Origin: Epiperipatus broadwayi
Taxonomy: Eukaryota; Onychophora; Udeonychophora; Euonychophora; Peripatidae
Direction of reading: 5' to 3'
Assembly: GCA_028023455.1 (NCBI GenBank)
Contig: JAQFVV010012396.1
Span: 4,495,656-4,559,655 of the forward strand
DNA: 64,000 nucleotides
The notes under the pieces were generated by a model, which saw nothing but the letters and a program-made list of their open reading frames with translations, was not told the DNA's origin and made no database searches. How positions within the stretch are numbered: position 1 is the first letter of the stretch; every line of letters starts with the position of its first letter. Below are positions 52,522-62,352 of this stretch, in pieces. Made by a program: the position numbers and the translations under genes.

Positions 52522-53446
52522 CAATTGCAAGGAAATTAAATCATGTATCATGTGACTTGATTTAATAAGCTTGTACTTCAAATATTATATAATGAGTGTG
52601 AATAGCTCTTAACAAGCTTTTCCAAATATCCCTATCCCCAGATCAGTTTCTAACAGTTCGTTGTCATCAATGAGGCACTAAGATATTTGGATATTAGACC
52701 TAAAAATACCAGCTTAAGCCTAGCATTTATCTAATAGTCAACTATTAGGTAGAAAATATGAAATTTTTTGACATATGTCTTCAAATCCAGATATATAACT
52801 TAAATAGCCATATAGGACTAAACCAATTCAGATATATCATATATTAACAGCTTTAGCAATATAACATCACCAAAACCTCAAGAGCAAAACTACAATTGCA
52901 AGGAAATCAAATCATACAACACATAACTTAATTTAATAAGCTTGTATTACAAATGTTATATAATGAGTGTAAATAACCCTTAGCAAGCTTTTTCAAATAT
53001 TCTTATGTCCAGATCAGTTTCCAGCTGTTGACTGTTATCAATGAGGTGCTAGGATATTCAGACATTATATCTAAAAATACCAGCTTCAGCCCAATATTTA
53101 TCTAATACTTAATTATTAAGTAGAAACCTGAAATTTTCAGACATCTATATGTTGTATTGCTAAAGCTATTAATATAAGGTATATCTGAAAAAAGTTCAGT
53201 CCCATATGGCTATTTAAATTAGATAGCTGGATTTGAAGACATATGGAGGTCTTAAAATTTCACATTTCTCACTTAATATTTAACTATTAAATAAATGCTG
53301 GTCTTAAGCTGGTATTTTTAGATCTAATATCTGAATATCCTAGTACCTCACTGATGACAGCCAACAGCTAGAAACTGGTCTGGGAATATGGATATTTGGA
53401 AAAGCTTGTTAAGAGCTATTCATGATCATTATATAATATCTTTGTA
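52522..53446. mobile_element. Family A-like retrozyme: tandem minus units (371-base period) plus an inverted unit
   Basis: Two head-to-tail minus-strand units begin with CAATTGCAAGGAAAT at 52522 and 52893 (period 371). A third, inverted unit covers about 53150-53446. Each unit carries a hammerhead region. Those of units 1 and 2 are mutated in the first box (TTGATGA and TTGATAA, minus strand, near 52655 and 53025). The unit 3 hammerhead (53335-53395, plus strand) is intact in both boxes. The flanks ATATCTCTGTGTTTG (52508-52522) and ATATCTTTGTATTGG (about 53435-53449) match at 12 of 15 positions and may be an aged target duplication. It sits inside an RTE LINE. Confidence 0.7.
53335..53395 (+). 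ncRNA. Hammerhead ribozyme candidate, family A-like variant
   Basis: Outer stem I ATATCC (53335-53340) pairs with GGATAT (53390-53395); inner stem I is CTCA/TGGG. The first core box CTGATGA is at 53351-53357; stem II has a 3-bp AGC/GCT stem with loop CAACA. GAAA is at 53371-53374, stem III is AC-TG-GT and the predicted cut follows C53380. All core residues are present. The short stem II and an A-C mismatch beside it could weaken folding. Confidence 0.65.
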
Positions 53447-55015
53447 TTGGAAGAAAAGTTCTATCAATAAATAAGAAGAAAACATGGACTAATAATAAAT
53501 GAAAAGGGATGAAATATGTGGGAGAGTTTTATAAAAATTATGTAGCAATAAAGAACAAAAAAAAAGTATCCCATACAATTCTTATATCTTCTGAATTATC
53601 AAGTTTTTAAATAAAGGGATGAGATGTGCTATTAAATATATGAAGAAAAAAACTATATGAAATGATGGCAGTATTATTGATACCTTAAAATAAATAGATA
53701 AAGAAATAAAAAGAATTGTTGCAAAACTAGTAATATTGATATTTAAAACAAGTAATAAAAAATATTAGACATTACAGAGTAGAAACCTTTTATTATTAAT
53801 TGTATGTATGATCTTTTTTCGGGATACTTATAATTCATTTACAGGGAACTTTGGATTCTAACCAATCAAAAAAATAAGCTGTATTTAAAAGTGGTTTTAA
53901 CACAATAGATCATGTCCAAGCATTGAAAAAAATTATAAAAAAAACAATAAATATAAATTATCATTAAGCTATGGATTTGCAGATTTATGAACAAGTATTT
54001 GATTCTGTAAGCATTTCTATAATGATGAAAACAATGGATCACCATGATATGGACCCATAATATTACCATAGTCTGAAGAATATTTATCAAAATACAATAG
54101 CTATGAGTATATTACATGATGTTAACAAAACAATGAACATTAAAAGAGATGTGCAACAAGGTTATTCTATTTTCCAAACCTTTTTACAACAGTTTTACAA
54201 GTAGTATTTTATGGATTAAAATGGGAAGTTAAGAAAATAAAAGTAAATGGAGATTATTTAAATCATCTAGAATTTACATAAAATAAATGTCTTGTTTGCA
54301 TATGTTTAATTTAATAAGAATGACATATCATAAATTCTAGAAATTTCACAGGCATCATTCATTCATGTAGTAAAAAAGTAATTTAAAGTGATCAATTAAC
54401 AACTTCACGCTCTCATTTTCAAATACTTAAGACTTGCCCATACATATACATTTCGGTCAAAAAGATAGATGATTCATTCTATCTTTTCCCAAAGACTTTA
54501 TCTTGTGTTTGAAAAAGTTGGAGTATTCATTTATTTAGTGACAACTACAAAGCGCATGTGCATTAGCTTATTGGCTTATTGATATTACAGATAATGTGAT
54601 TGTTTTGTTTTGTTTTTCAAAAAAAATTTTAGATTTTTAGAAAATGTTACAAGAGTTTGCAGAAAAAAATAAGACTAAATATTAGTGTTAAAAGAATTAA
54701 AGTAAGACTAATAAGAAAGTAAAGATTGATAATCATGAATTAGAAAAAGTTAAGAACTGCCACTATCTTGGTCAAATTATTAATACACATGGAAATATAC
54801 TTGATAAAATCAGTTACAGAATTAAACCTGAAAGAGTCTTTTCAGTAAATTAAAAGTAAATATGCTTATATATTTCAAAAGGAAAATATTCAGTGTGTAT
54901 GTTTTGCCAGTTCTTACTTATAACTCCGAGACTTGAATGCTTCTTGGAAAAGCAATACAAAGATTTCAGACCATTTACTGAAGCAATTTAAATTTAAAGA
55001 AAATTAAATATTAAA

Positions 55016-56170
55016 TAGTGATCAGACTGTAAATTTATAAATATCATTTATGATATAAAGTTGAGATTGTCCATACAATTGAGATTTCTATTTCTAATGT
55101 TAAGGACATGAATTTAAATAGGTTTGTTTTTAATGTTTTGAAAATGAAATAATATTGCAATAAAAAGAACACTATAAGAGAAATCTGAATAAGACAATAA
55201 ATAGGGTAAATTCATTATCAAATAATAATATTATTGTTGAAAAAGTTTATATAATTTATTATAGCATTCAGTTTTATCATAAAGATACTGAATTATATTT
55301 GATTTTTTTTATCACAAAATTTAATAAGAATTTTGTACTTTTCAGTAATCGTGCTAACCCTGAGCTTATTACAGTTTTGCCTATTACCGTATAAAAAATA
55401 GTTTCTTAGATTTGCAAAAAGTATGGTCTTTTTATTTTGTTAAAATAAAGAATTGGAAAAAAAACCAGACTTAAAAATATTTATAGCTTCTAACAATCAA
55501 TATATTTAATTTATAGAAGGAGAAAAAATAAATATATATACATATTTTTTTTTTAAAAATAAAGTAAACGATAATGTAAACTACTCTATATATTAAAAAA
55601 TTTATATATAAGTAAATAAACAAAAATGTTGAAAACTTAAGTTTTAAAATAGCAAATATTTTTTTTCTTTATTTTTGGAATATCATGCATTATCACAAAT
55701 ATCTATTAAAAATTTATATTTTGTTTACCAAAAAATGTATCTTCAGAATTTATAACTTTCCATGAATCAATGTCATATATATGTAATGATTAAGTACTTT
55801 GTTAGACGAAAATATATAAACCATCCTATTAATTATTAATGCTTCTAAATTCCATAATTTAATAATATATTAATTGATCTAAAGGAAAGATTAATCCGCT
55901 ATTTTTGGAAAAACCTCCAGTTAGCAAGAGAGTAAGGATTTTAAAATATTAGAATATTCCTACTAAAAACAATAATCTAACTCTACATTTAAATAGTGGG
56001 ATTGTATGATTTGGAATTTTTAAGCTTGATTATGTAATATTAAAATATTTGATGTAGTATATATGTATATTTGATTGTGAATATACTTAAGCTTCTAAAA
56101 AAAAAAAACTAGTACACAACCATAAATAAAAAAAACTGGATTGTGTTTCTAATGAGGAGATTTGAGTATT
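55016..56170. other. AT-rich DNA, nothing recognised
   Basis: No gene or repeat family was identified. Confidence 0.5.
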
Positions 56171-56180
56171 TAAATTTATA

Positions 56181-56241
56181 ATTCATTTATGCTTTGAGAT
56201 TATATATATATATATATATATATCTCAAAGCATAAATGAAT
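56181..56241. repeat. Perfect palindrome with (TA)n core
   Basis: ATTCATTTATGCTTTGAGA at 56181-56199 and its exact complement at 56223-56241 flank a TA run. Another TA run lies at 56251-56289. Confidence 0.9.
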
Positions 56242-56246
56242 ATATA

Positions 56247-56292
<46 letters not shown>

Positions 56293-56382
56293 AACTTCAA
56301 CTCAGACTTTCAAACCCCCCATAGCTATCTAATCCATTTTATACAACTGATACACATGACCATGTACATGTAAAAAAGATAA

Positions 56383-56430
56383 CAATATACATATTTTATG
56401 CTGAACCAGCATTCATCAATTGATTCAGAT
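56383..56430 (-). ncRNA. Family B hammerhead, copy B2 left arm
   Basis: Minus strand: TCAA, first box TTGATGA (56413-56419; C3 changed to T), then a perfect six-pair stem II ATGCTG-GTT-CAGCAT (56398-56412), then AAAA for GAAA, and GTATATTG at the cut region. Stem II differs from copy B1 by a G-C to A-U change at the outermost pair that keeps pairing. Core substitutions make it probably inactive. Confidence 0.6.
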
Positions 56431-56715
56431 CACCATCTCCAACACATATATGGAATCACTGTTCAGTTTATATTAAAATAGCAAATATTCCAACCCTAAT
56501 GAACAAGCTTTAATCTTATCCACTCCAACTTTTTAGCCACCCATATTACTAAAAATTCAAGGATGAAATGTTCAAAGCCCTTGATGATGCCAGTGTTAAT
56601 GATATGGATGGCTAAAAAGTTTGTGAGTGGAGAATATTGAAGCTTGTCCATTAAAGTTTAAAGATTTGCTATCTTAATATAAACTTAACAATGATTGTAT
56701 ATATGTGTTGGAGAT

Positions 56716-56775
56716 GGTGATCTGGACCAATTGATGAATGCCAGTTCAGCATGAAATACATAAATTGGAGTTCAT
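56716..56775 (+). ncRNA. Family B hammerhead, copy B2 right arm
   Basis: CCAA then TTGATGA (56731-56737), stem II ATGC...GCAT (56738-56752), GAAA intact (56753-56756), stem III AT/AT, and TTGG completing stem I. The first box has C3 changed to T. Confidence 0.6.
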
Positions 56776-56919
56776 TTATCTTTTTCATATGTATATAGTC
56801 ATATGAATCAGTTGTATAAGATGGATTGGATAGCTGTTGGAAGTTTGAAAATCTGAGTTCAATTCCTTATAACAATAAGTGTAGTATAAATAATAAACTT
56901 GCATTTAAATATATATGTA

Positions 56920-57153
56920 ATCATATCACATAACATTCTCATTCAAATACATTACACAGAATTATTTTTGTAAGCAGACTCATAATGAATCATTTTAATA
57001 AATTTGAAAATAAAATTTTACTTTTCATTTATCAGTGCCTTCATTCAGCCTGATAAAAAAAATGTGCAAGATTATTAAAATGATTCATTATGTGTCTGCT
57101 TATAAAAATAATTCTGATTAAGGTATTTGAAAGAGAATGTTCAGTGATATGAT
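56920..57153. mobile_element. Foldback element D
   Basis: Inverted arms of 82 bases (56920-57001 and 57072-57153) with a 70-base loop. Matching blocks are ATCATATCACATAACATTCTC with GAGAATGTTCAGTGATATGAT, and AATGAATCATTTTAATAA with TTATTAAAATGATTCATT. Non-coding; MITE-like. Confidence 0.75.
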
Positions 57154-57540
57154 TATAATCCCAAATCTTATATATTTAAGCAGTAGTAAAAGTTATTTAC
57201 ATGCCGTTGAAATTAGTAATGTATATATAATGAAAAAGATTAATCTGGCATCTTTTGAAATCAACATCCTGTGAATTTTTATTAGGGTAATTTTGTTTGC
57301 AGTTTATGCTTTTAAAAGATTTATTTTTGTTTTCATTAGAATCAAATTGCACAATATGCACAAAAACTAATTTTATACATTATTTTTACATAATGTTTAA
57401 ATACATGTATATTCTCTATACTAAACTTATTGTAGTTATAAAGGATTTGAACTCAGACTTTCAAGCTCCTTATAGCTATCTAATCCATCTTATACAACTG
57501 ATATACATGAGCACATACATGTGAAAAAGATAAATAATTG

Positions 57541-57590
57541 CCAATATATGTATTTTATGCTGAACCAGTACTTATCAGTTGGTCCAGATC
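57541..57590 (-). ncRNA. Family B hammerhead, copy B3 left arm
   Basis: Minus strand: CCAA, CTGATAA (57572-57578; G8 changed to A), stem II GTACTG-GTT-CAGCAT, AAAATACATATA and TTGG closing stem I with CCAA. The loss of G8 and of the GAAA guanine should inactivate it. Confidence 0.6.
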
Positions 57591-57794
57591 ACTGTCTCCC
57601 ACACATATATACAATCAGTGCTAGTTTATATTAAGATAGCAAATCTTCAAACTGCAATGGACAAGTTTCATTCTTCTCCAGCTTTGAGTATTCCATCCTT
57701 GGATTTTCAATGATATGGCTGACAGAAGATTGGAGAGTGGAGAAGATTGAAGCTTGTCCATTAAAATTTGAAGATTAATATAAACTGAGCACTG

Positions 57795-58593
57795 ATTGTA
57801 TATATGTTAAACCACTAAACATCACATGATCACTATCTCATACTAGCACAATAATTGTTATTAAACAATTCAAAACAAAACAACACTCTCCATATAGTAG
57901 TGCCATCTTGTGCTAACAAGAGCAATCAATGGATGCCAGAAGGCTTTTGCATAAAATCCCTATCTAATGCCTACTCATCCAATATCCCCAGACTAGTTTC
58001 TGGCTTGTGGCCTTCATCATAGATAGGAATTTATGCACAAGCCTTCTGGCATCCATTGATTGCTCTTGTTAGCACAAGATGGCACTACTATATGGAGAGT
58101 GTTGTTTTGTTTTGAATTGTTTAATAACAATTATTGTGCTAGTATGAGATAGTGATCATGTGATGTTTAGTGGTTTAACACCAATCCTGCCTAATAGGAT
58201 AATGGTGGCTAAGGTTGTTAAAGAGCCAAAGACACCAAAATGTATGGGTGCTGAATTGAGTTCAGACCCATATGACTATATAAGCTATTGAGCTTGGATT
58301 GAAAATATTAATAGTGTTTTCAATTTCATTCTCATAGTTTTGTAGTTAAATAGAGTTAAAAGGTGGGTGCTGGAGGGTTGCATTAGATCCTAAGATCTAG
58401 GTGCAGTGCTCTCAGATCCAAGGCTCCTCACTGATGAAGGCCACAAGCCAGAAACTGGTCTGGGGATATTGGATGAGTAGGCATTAGATAGGGATTTTAT
58501 GCACAAGCCTTCTGGCATCCATTGATTGCTCTTGTTAGCACAAGATGGCACTACTATATGGAGAGTGTTGTTTTGTTTTGAATTGTATATATG
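57795..58593. mobile_element. Family A element nested in B3, with 12-base target duplications
   Basis: The insertion (57807-58581) is bounded by ATTGTATATATG at 57795-57806 and 58582-58593. Its first part is a near-perfect hairpin: arms of 158-159 bases (57807-57965 and 58021-58178) enclose a 55-base loop holding half of a minus-strand hammerhead, cut exactly at its first core box. The second part (58179-58581) is a full-length unit with an intact hammerhead. The unit ends short of the usual family A terminus, at GTTTTGAATTG. The element therefore consists of an inverted partial copy joined to a longer direct copy, as is common for Penelope-type insertions. Confidence 0.82.
58416..58474 (+). 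ncRNA. Hammerhead ribozyme, type I, family A, core intact
   Basis: A hammerhead self-cleaves RNA. Outer stem I is ATCCAA (58416-58421) with TTGGAT (58469-58474). An internal loop GGC/TA follows, then inner stem I TCCTCA (58425-58430) with TGGGGA (58461-58466), one G-T pair. The first core box CTGATGA is at 58431-58437. Stem II is GGC-CACAA-GCC, with an A-A mismatch at its base. GAAA is at 58451-58454. Stem III is two pairs, AC-TG-GT. The predicted cut follows C58460. All invariant core residues are present, and the stem I internal loop is where natural type I hammerheads make tertiary contacts with the stem II loop. The minimal stem III is typical of hammerheads in PLEs and retrozymes. Confidence 0.8.
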
Positions 58594-58606
58594 TGTGAGA
58601 GATTGT

Positions 58607-58661
58607 AATCTGAACCAACTAATGAGTGCTAATTTAGCAAAAAATACTTATATTGGAGATT
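58607..58661 (+). ncRNA. Family B hammerhead, copy B3 right arm
   Basis: Stem I has two helices: outer AATC (58607-58610) with GATT (58658-58661) and inner CCAA (58615-58618) with TTGG (58653-58656). The first box reads CTAATGA (58619-58625; G5 changed to A). Stem II TGCTA-ATT-TAGCA is compensated relative to TGCTG/CAGCA. AAAA replaces GAAA; stem III is ATA/TAT and ATA precedes the cut. Inactive by core mutation, but structurally well preserved. Confidence 0.6.
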
Positions 58662-58803
58662 GTTTATCTTTTTCACTGGATGTGGTTATGTGTATCAGTT
58701 GTATAGGATAGATTGGATAGCTGTAGAGAGCTTAAAAATCTCTGTTCAAATTGCTTATAAATTACATTAAGTAAAGTATAAAAAGTATACATGTATTTAA
58801 ACA

Positions 58804-59230
58804 TTGCATATCCAGTCTGTATTCTGCCCATTCCTCTTCTGTATAATTAAATTAGATATATTAAGGTCCTATATGAGAGGGGTGAGATTGAGTTAAAGTT
58901 AACATGGGTATGACAGAAATATTGGCATCAACAAGGGCTTTGAGTATTCCATTCTTGAATTTTCAATGAAATGGATGGCTGAAGAGTTGAAGAGTGGAAA
59001 AGATTGAAGCTTGTCCATTAAAGTTTGAAGATTTGATATCTTAATATAAACTAAGCACTGATTGTATATGTGTGTAGACAATGGTGATCTGGAACAACTG
59101 GTGAGCATGGTTCTGCATGAAATACGTATATTTAATATCATTTACCTTTTTCACATGTATGTAGTCAAGTGTATCAGTTATATAAGATGGATTAGATAGC
59201 TGTAGGGAGCTCAAAAGTCTGAGTTAAAGT
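58804..59230. mobile_element. Family B element (copy B4), left part, interrupted by the PLE
   Basis: Collinear with the central and right parts of copies B1-B3 (GATTGAAGCTTGTCCATTAAAG, then the hammerhead zone and the right terminus). It lacks the left arm. A hammerhead-like core lies at about 59090-59135: CTGGTGA (59098-59104, U7 changed but A6 also lost), GCA/TGC hairpin, GAAA intact (59119-59122) and stem III ATA-CG-TAT. The element is broken at 59230 by the PLE and resumes at 62355. Confidence 0.7.
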
Positions 59231-59360
59231 AAGATGTGATATGTTGGCCTATTTCCATCATTTATGAGTGAATGTTGAATGTATAGAAAATCTTAAACTT
59301 TATTTAAACTTCTCAAATACAAACAACTTGTTAGTAATAACACACAAATAGACAATACAG
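59231..59360. repeat. Penelope pseudo-LTR, downstream copy
   Basis: About 130 bases, beginning AAGATGTGATATGTTGG, repeated at 62062-62188. Just inside, on the minus strand at about 59425-59370, lies CTGAAGA, a GAGT/ACTC hairpin and GAAA, then TGTTGTGTA. CTGANGA plus GAAA fits a hammerhead core, although no good stem I was found. Confidence 0.8.
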
Positions 59361-59447
59361 GTTAGTAATTACACAACATTTCGAGTAGTATTATTCTCCA
59401 CTCTTCTTCAGGTGTTGCTGGCCTATAGCACAATGACATATTCGCTT

Positions 59448-59519
59448 AGAAGTTGAACTCACACCTTTAGATTCTTGTATATTGAATTTAAAGCAAACGC
59501 TCTACCCACTGAGCAATAA
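59448..59519 (-). other. tRNA-like segment in the PLE 3' region
   Basis: Minus strand: ATTGCTCAGTGGGTAGAGCG is a strong D-arm/A-box sequence, followed about 35 bases later by GTGAGTTCAACTTC, a weak B box. It lies between the PLE ORF and its terminal repeat, so it may be part of the element or a SINE nested within it. Confidence 0.45.
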
Positions 59520-59633
59520 TATTCTGTCAAAGGCAACATATAGTAGAAATTTTGATATATTTATATATGAGGGTTGGTTCAAATCCTCCTGAGTCCTTTA
59601 ATTATTTTTTTTAATGTATAATTATTTTTATTT

Positions 59634-62000
59634 TTACTTTTTCCTAAGAGCAAGATTAATTAGAGGCTTCCATACATTGTGTATTGCCACACTGGATTGA
59701 CTTATAGGATTATTTACCATTGTCATATGAGCAGCTTCCTTGAATTTTCTTCTATGCATTTTTTCCTCTTTATCCAATATCTTTGTATTTTCCCACTTAA
59801 GCATGTGGTCATTAGTACATACATGATCTGCTACGATAGACACATCTGTTTTTTTCTTTTAACCATTAATTTGTGTTCCTTCAATCGTTGGTCAACCGGG
59901 CGACAGCTCTCACCAATGTATTTCCTTCCACATTCACATGGTATTTCATAGATGCAGTTTTTGTTCTTCAACATTTCCAGTTTAGGCTTAGTAGAAGTAA
60001 GCATTCCTCGAAGTGTGGTATGGCTTTGGAAAGCAATTCTTATATTATATTGACTGCAGATTTTCTTTAGTTTGTCTGTCATTCCTGGTATGTATGGATA
60101 CACTACCGTACCAATAACTGTTTTCTCTTTTGGTGTCTCTTTGTGTTGTCTATTGAAGGTTTTTCTGATGACTGCTTATGGATAACCATTCTTCATAAGC
60201 ATTTTTTCTATGTGACTCTTTTCTTTTTCCAAGTCAATGGAATCTGAACAAACCTCTTTTGCTCTGTTCCATAGTTATACAACAATTCCTTGTTTAGTGC
60301 TTCTGTATGATTGTATGTATATGCCAAGTATTTGCCAGTGTGTGTTGGTTTCCTATACACTGTTGTTTTTACTTTGCCCTGAGGGAGTCTTGTCACAAGA
60401 ACATCCAAGAATGCCAATTTTTGTTCTTGTTTTGATTCCATCATGAATTTAATTGTAGGAGATATGTTGTTAATGTGCATCCAGAAAGACTGTAAGTTTT
60501 TCTTGCCATGTGGCCATACCACAAAGGTATCATCAACATATCAAAGCCACACTTTAGGTGGCCATGGAGTAGTATTTATGGACATGGCTTCAAGTTCTTC
60601 CATGTAAATGTTGCTGAGCAAGGGTGACAGTGATGATCCCATGGCCATCCCTTGATTTTGTTGGAAGAATTATGAGTTATATTGAAAGTATGTTGTTGTT
60701 ACACAGAATGTTAATAATTCCATTATACTATTAATAGGTAGAGCTGTTCTAGTTTGTAGACTATTATCATCATATAACCTTTTCCTTCCAATAGTCAATG
60801 CTTCATCACATGGTACATTTGTAAACAGACTTTTCACATCAAAGCTTACCAATATGTCAGTTCTATCCATTTTCATGTTCCTGACTAATTCCACAAAGTG
60901 CTTGGAATCCCTGATGAAAGACGATGTCCTACATGCCAATGGACTAAGAACTTCGAGAAGAAATCTTGATAAATTCTGACAGGGTGAATTTCTAGAACTA
61001 ACAATAGGTCTTAATAGAACATTGTCTTTATGAATTTTAGGCAGTCCATACAGGTGAGGAATCTTGCTGAAATATGAAGTTAATTATGGTGAGGAATCTT
61101 GCTGAAATACGAAGTTAATTTTTTTTTTCTGAATCACTGAAATACGTGTGATGCTTCCGGAGTAATGCTTGTAGTTTTACCTCTGTATTTTAAATTGGAT
61201 TTTTTGCTATCTTTTTGTATTGGTCTGCTGTGAGAAGGTCTTGTATTTTGTTATCATAATCAGTTTTATCCATTACAACTGTAGTGTTACCTTTGAGAGC
61301 AGGAAGAATGATTATAGATGTATCCTGTTTGAGAGATTTAATTGCTTTCCTCTCATCACATGAAATGTTTGACTTCTGCTTGTGCACTTGATGTCTTTCC
61401 ATGTTCTTTTTACTCTCCAGCATAACTCTGCCACTTCCTCTAGATTCAAATTTTGGGTCACCTCACCAGTGGCGGTCATTATATCCAATAATGGTACAGT
61501 AGATGGTGTAATGGCAAAATTCAAACCTTTTCCAAGAACTGCTAATTCACAATCGGTAAGTTGTTTAGAGCTAAGATTTTTCACTGATGATGAGGATGGA
61601 CTAGTTGCAGTATTACATTTGACTTGCCCATGTAGATTGACAAGCTTCTTCTTCTGAAGGTATTTTATCCTCCCATGTAACTTACAATATGATCTGTTCA
61701 CTGCCTCACAAATTCTTGAGAAATCTTCATCTGTAACTTTGTTTTGTAGTAACGATTCAACACTTCTAATAGATCACAATGTTTGATACTTGGTAAACCG
61801 CTGAACCTTTAAACTTTCTCTCAATAAGGCCTCATTTGCTCTCTGAATAATTTTCTCAGCTTCTTGGAGGAAATAGGAAGTTTTAACTGCAAACCCTTAG
61901 GGATAATCCCTTCTGATTTACATTTACATAAGAAAGTTAAATGATTTTCTACTTTAGCCAGTTTTAGACATAATTTTTTATAATGTCTAAATTTCAACAT
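59634..62000 (-). pseudogene. Penelope-like element ORF (reverse transcriptase + GIY-YIG), nearly full length but broken
   Basis: The ORF begins at the ATG ending at 62000 (MLKFRHYKKLCLKLAKVENH, then LTFLCKCKSEGIIPKG), a typical PLE N-terminus. Next come LTDCELAVLGKGLNFAITP (near 61560) and DTSIIILPALKGNTTVVMD (near 61320). The catalytic region includes DILVSFDVKSLFTNVPCDEA (near 60840), YVDDTF (near 60530), and KLAFLDVLVTRLP (60430). GIY-YIG follows: CIYEIPCECGRKYIGES (near 59945), with R and E residues in RLKEH, then a tail ending KPLINLALRKK at 59634. Breaks are a frameshift near 61830, a 35-base tandem duplication at 61053-61122, and a TGA immediately before YVDD (60541-60543), probably from CGA. 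About 790 codons in total, near the family's normal length. Confidence 0.88.
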
Positions 62001-62030
62001 AGCATCGGGTCCATACCGAGTACTTAGTAT

Positions 62031-62352
62031 TTGTCTGAAGGTTTATAATGATGGTATATTATAAGATGTGATATGTTGGACTATTTCCATCATTTATGAG
62101 TGAATGTTGAATGTATAGAAAATTTTAAACTTTATTTAAATGTCTCAAATACAAATAACTTGTTAGCAATAACACACAAATAGACAATTCCTGTATTGTC
62201 TATTTGTGTGTTATTACTAACAAGTTGTTTGTATTTGAGAAGTTTAAATAAAGTTTAAAATTTTCTATACATTCAACATTCACTCATAAATGATGAAAAT
62301 AGTCCAACATATCACATCTTATAATATACCATCATTACAAACCTTCGGACAA
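62031..62352. repeat. Palindrome of two Penelope terminal repeats
   Basis: Arms 62031-62188 and 62195-62352 are inverted copies around TCCTGT. They differ at only a few positions. The right arm closes the insertion; its last base is followed by the target duplication. Confidence 0.9.

Larger units (their letters stand above)
51880..55015 (+). pseudogene. RTE-clade LINE remnant split by a family A element
   Basis: The endonuclease end is visible near 52030-52070 (EWKWTWKYTNGYD, matching KWTWKSPNG), followed by the inter-domain part at 52225-52300 (SDLTEVNK). Sequence 52522-53446 is a later insertion. The reverse transcriptase resumes: near 53890-53960 IDHVQALKKIIKKT, at about 54060-54160 SLKNIYQNTIAMSILHD, then NKTMNIKRDVQQGYS (the KRGVRQGDS block), and near 54740-54800 NCHYLGQIINTHGNIL. 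A decayed VLPVLTYGSETW block lies at 54897-54940. Many stops. Collinear with the LINEs at 15150 and 18830, and probably the same family. Confidence 0.7.
56290..56885. mobile_element. Family B inverted-repeat element (copy B2), hammerhead in both arms
   Basis: A nearly complete foldback of about 580 bases. The left end has CAACTCAGACTTTCAAA and TACAACTGATACACATGACC; the right end mirrors them. The centre lies near 56580. Each arm contains one hammerhead-like core pointing outward (minus strand in the left arm, plus strand in the right). No coding sequence. Confidence 0.78.
57394..58803. mobile_element. Family B inverted-repeat element (copy B3), split by a family A element
   Basis: Terminal blocks TGTTTAAATACATGTAT (57394) and ATACATGTATTTAAACA (58787-58803) are exact inverted copies, extending inward through AACTCAGACTTTCAAGC on the left and its mirror on the right. 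A family A element occupies 57807-58581. Removing it and one target duplication restores a sequence collinear with copy B2 (GATTGTATATATGTGTGAGA). Hammerhead-like cores lie in both arms. Confidence 0.8.

Noticed and set aside
57807-58593. hAT-type DNA transposon (8-base duplication TATATATG)
   Set aside because: The duplication extends to 12 bases (ATTGTATATATG), the outer ends are not inverted copies of one another, and the element carries a hammerhead; a PLE-type retrozyme fits better.
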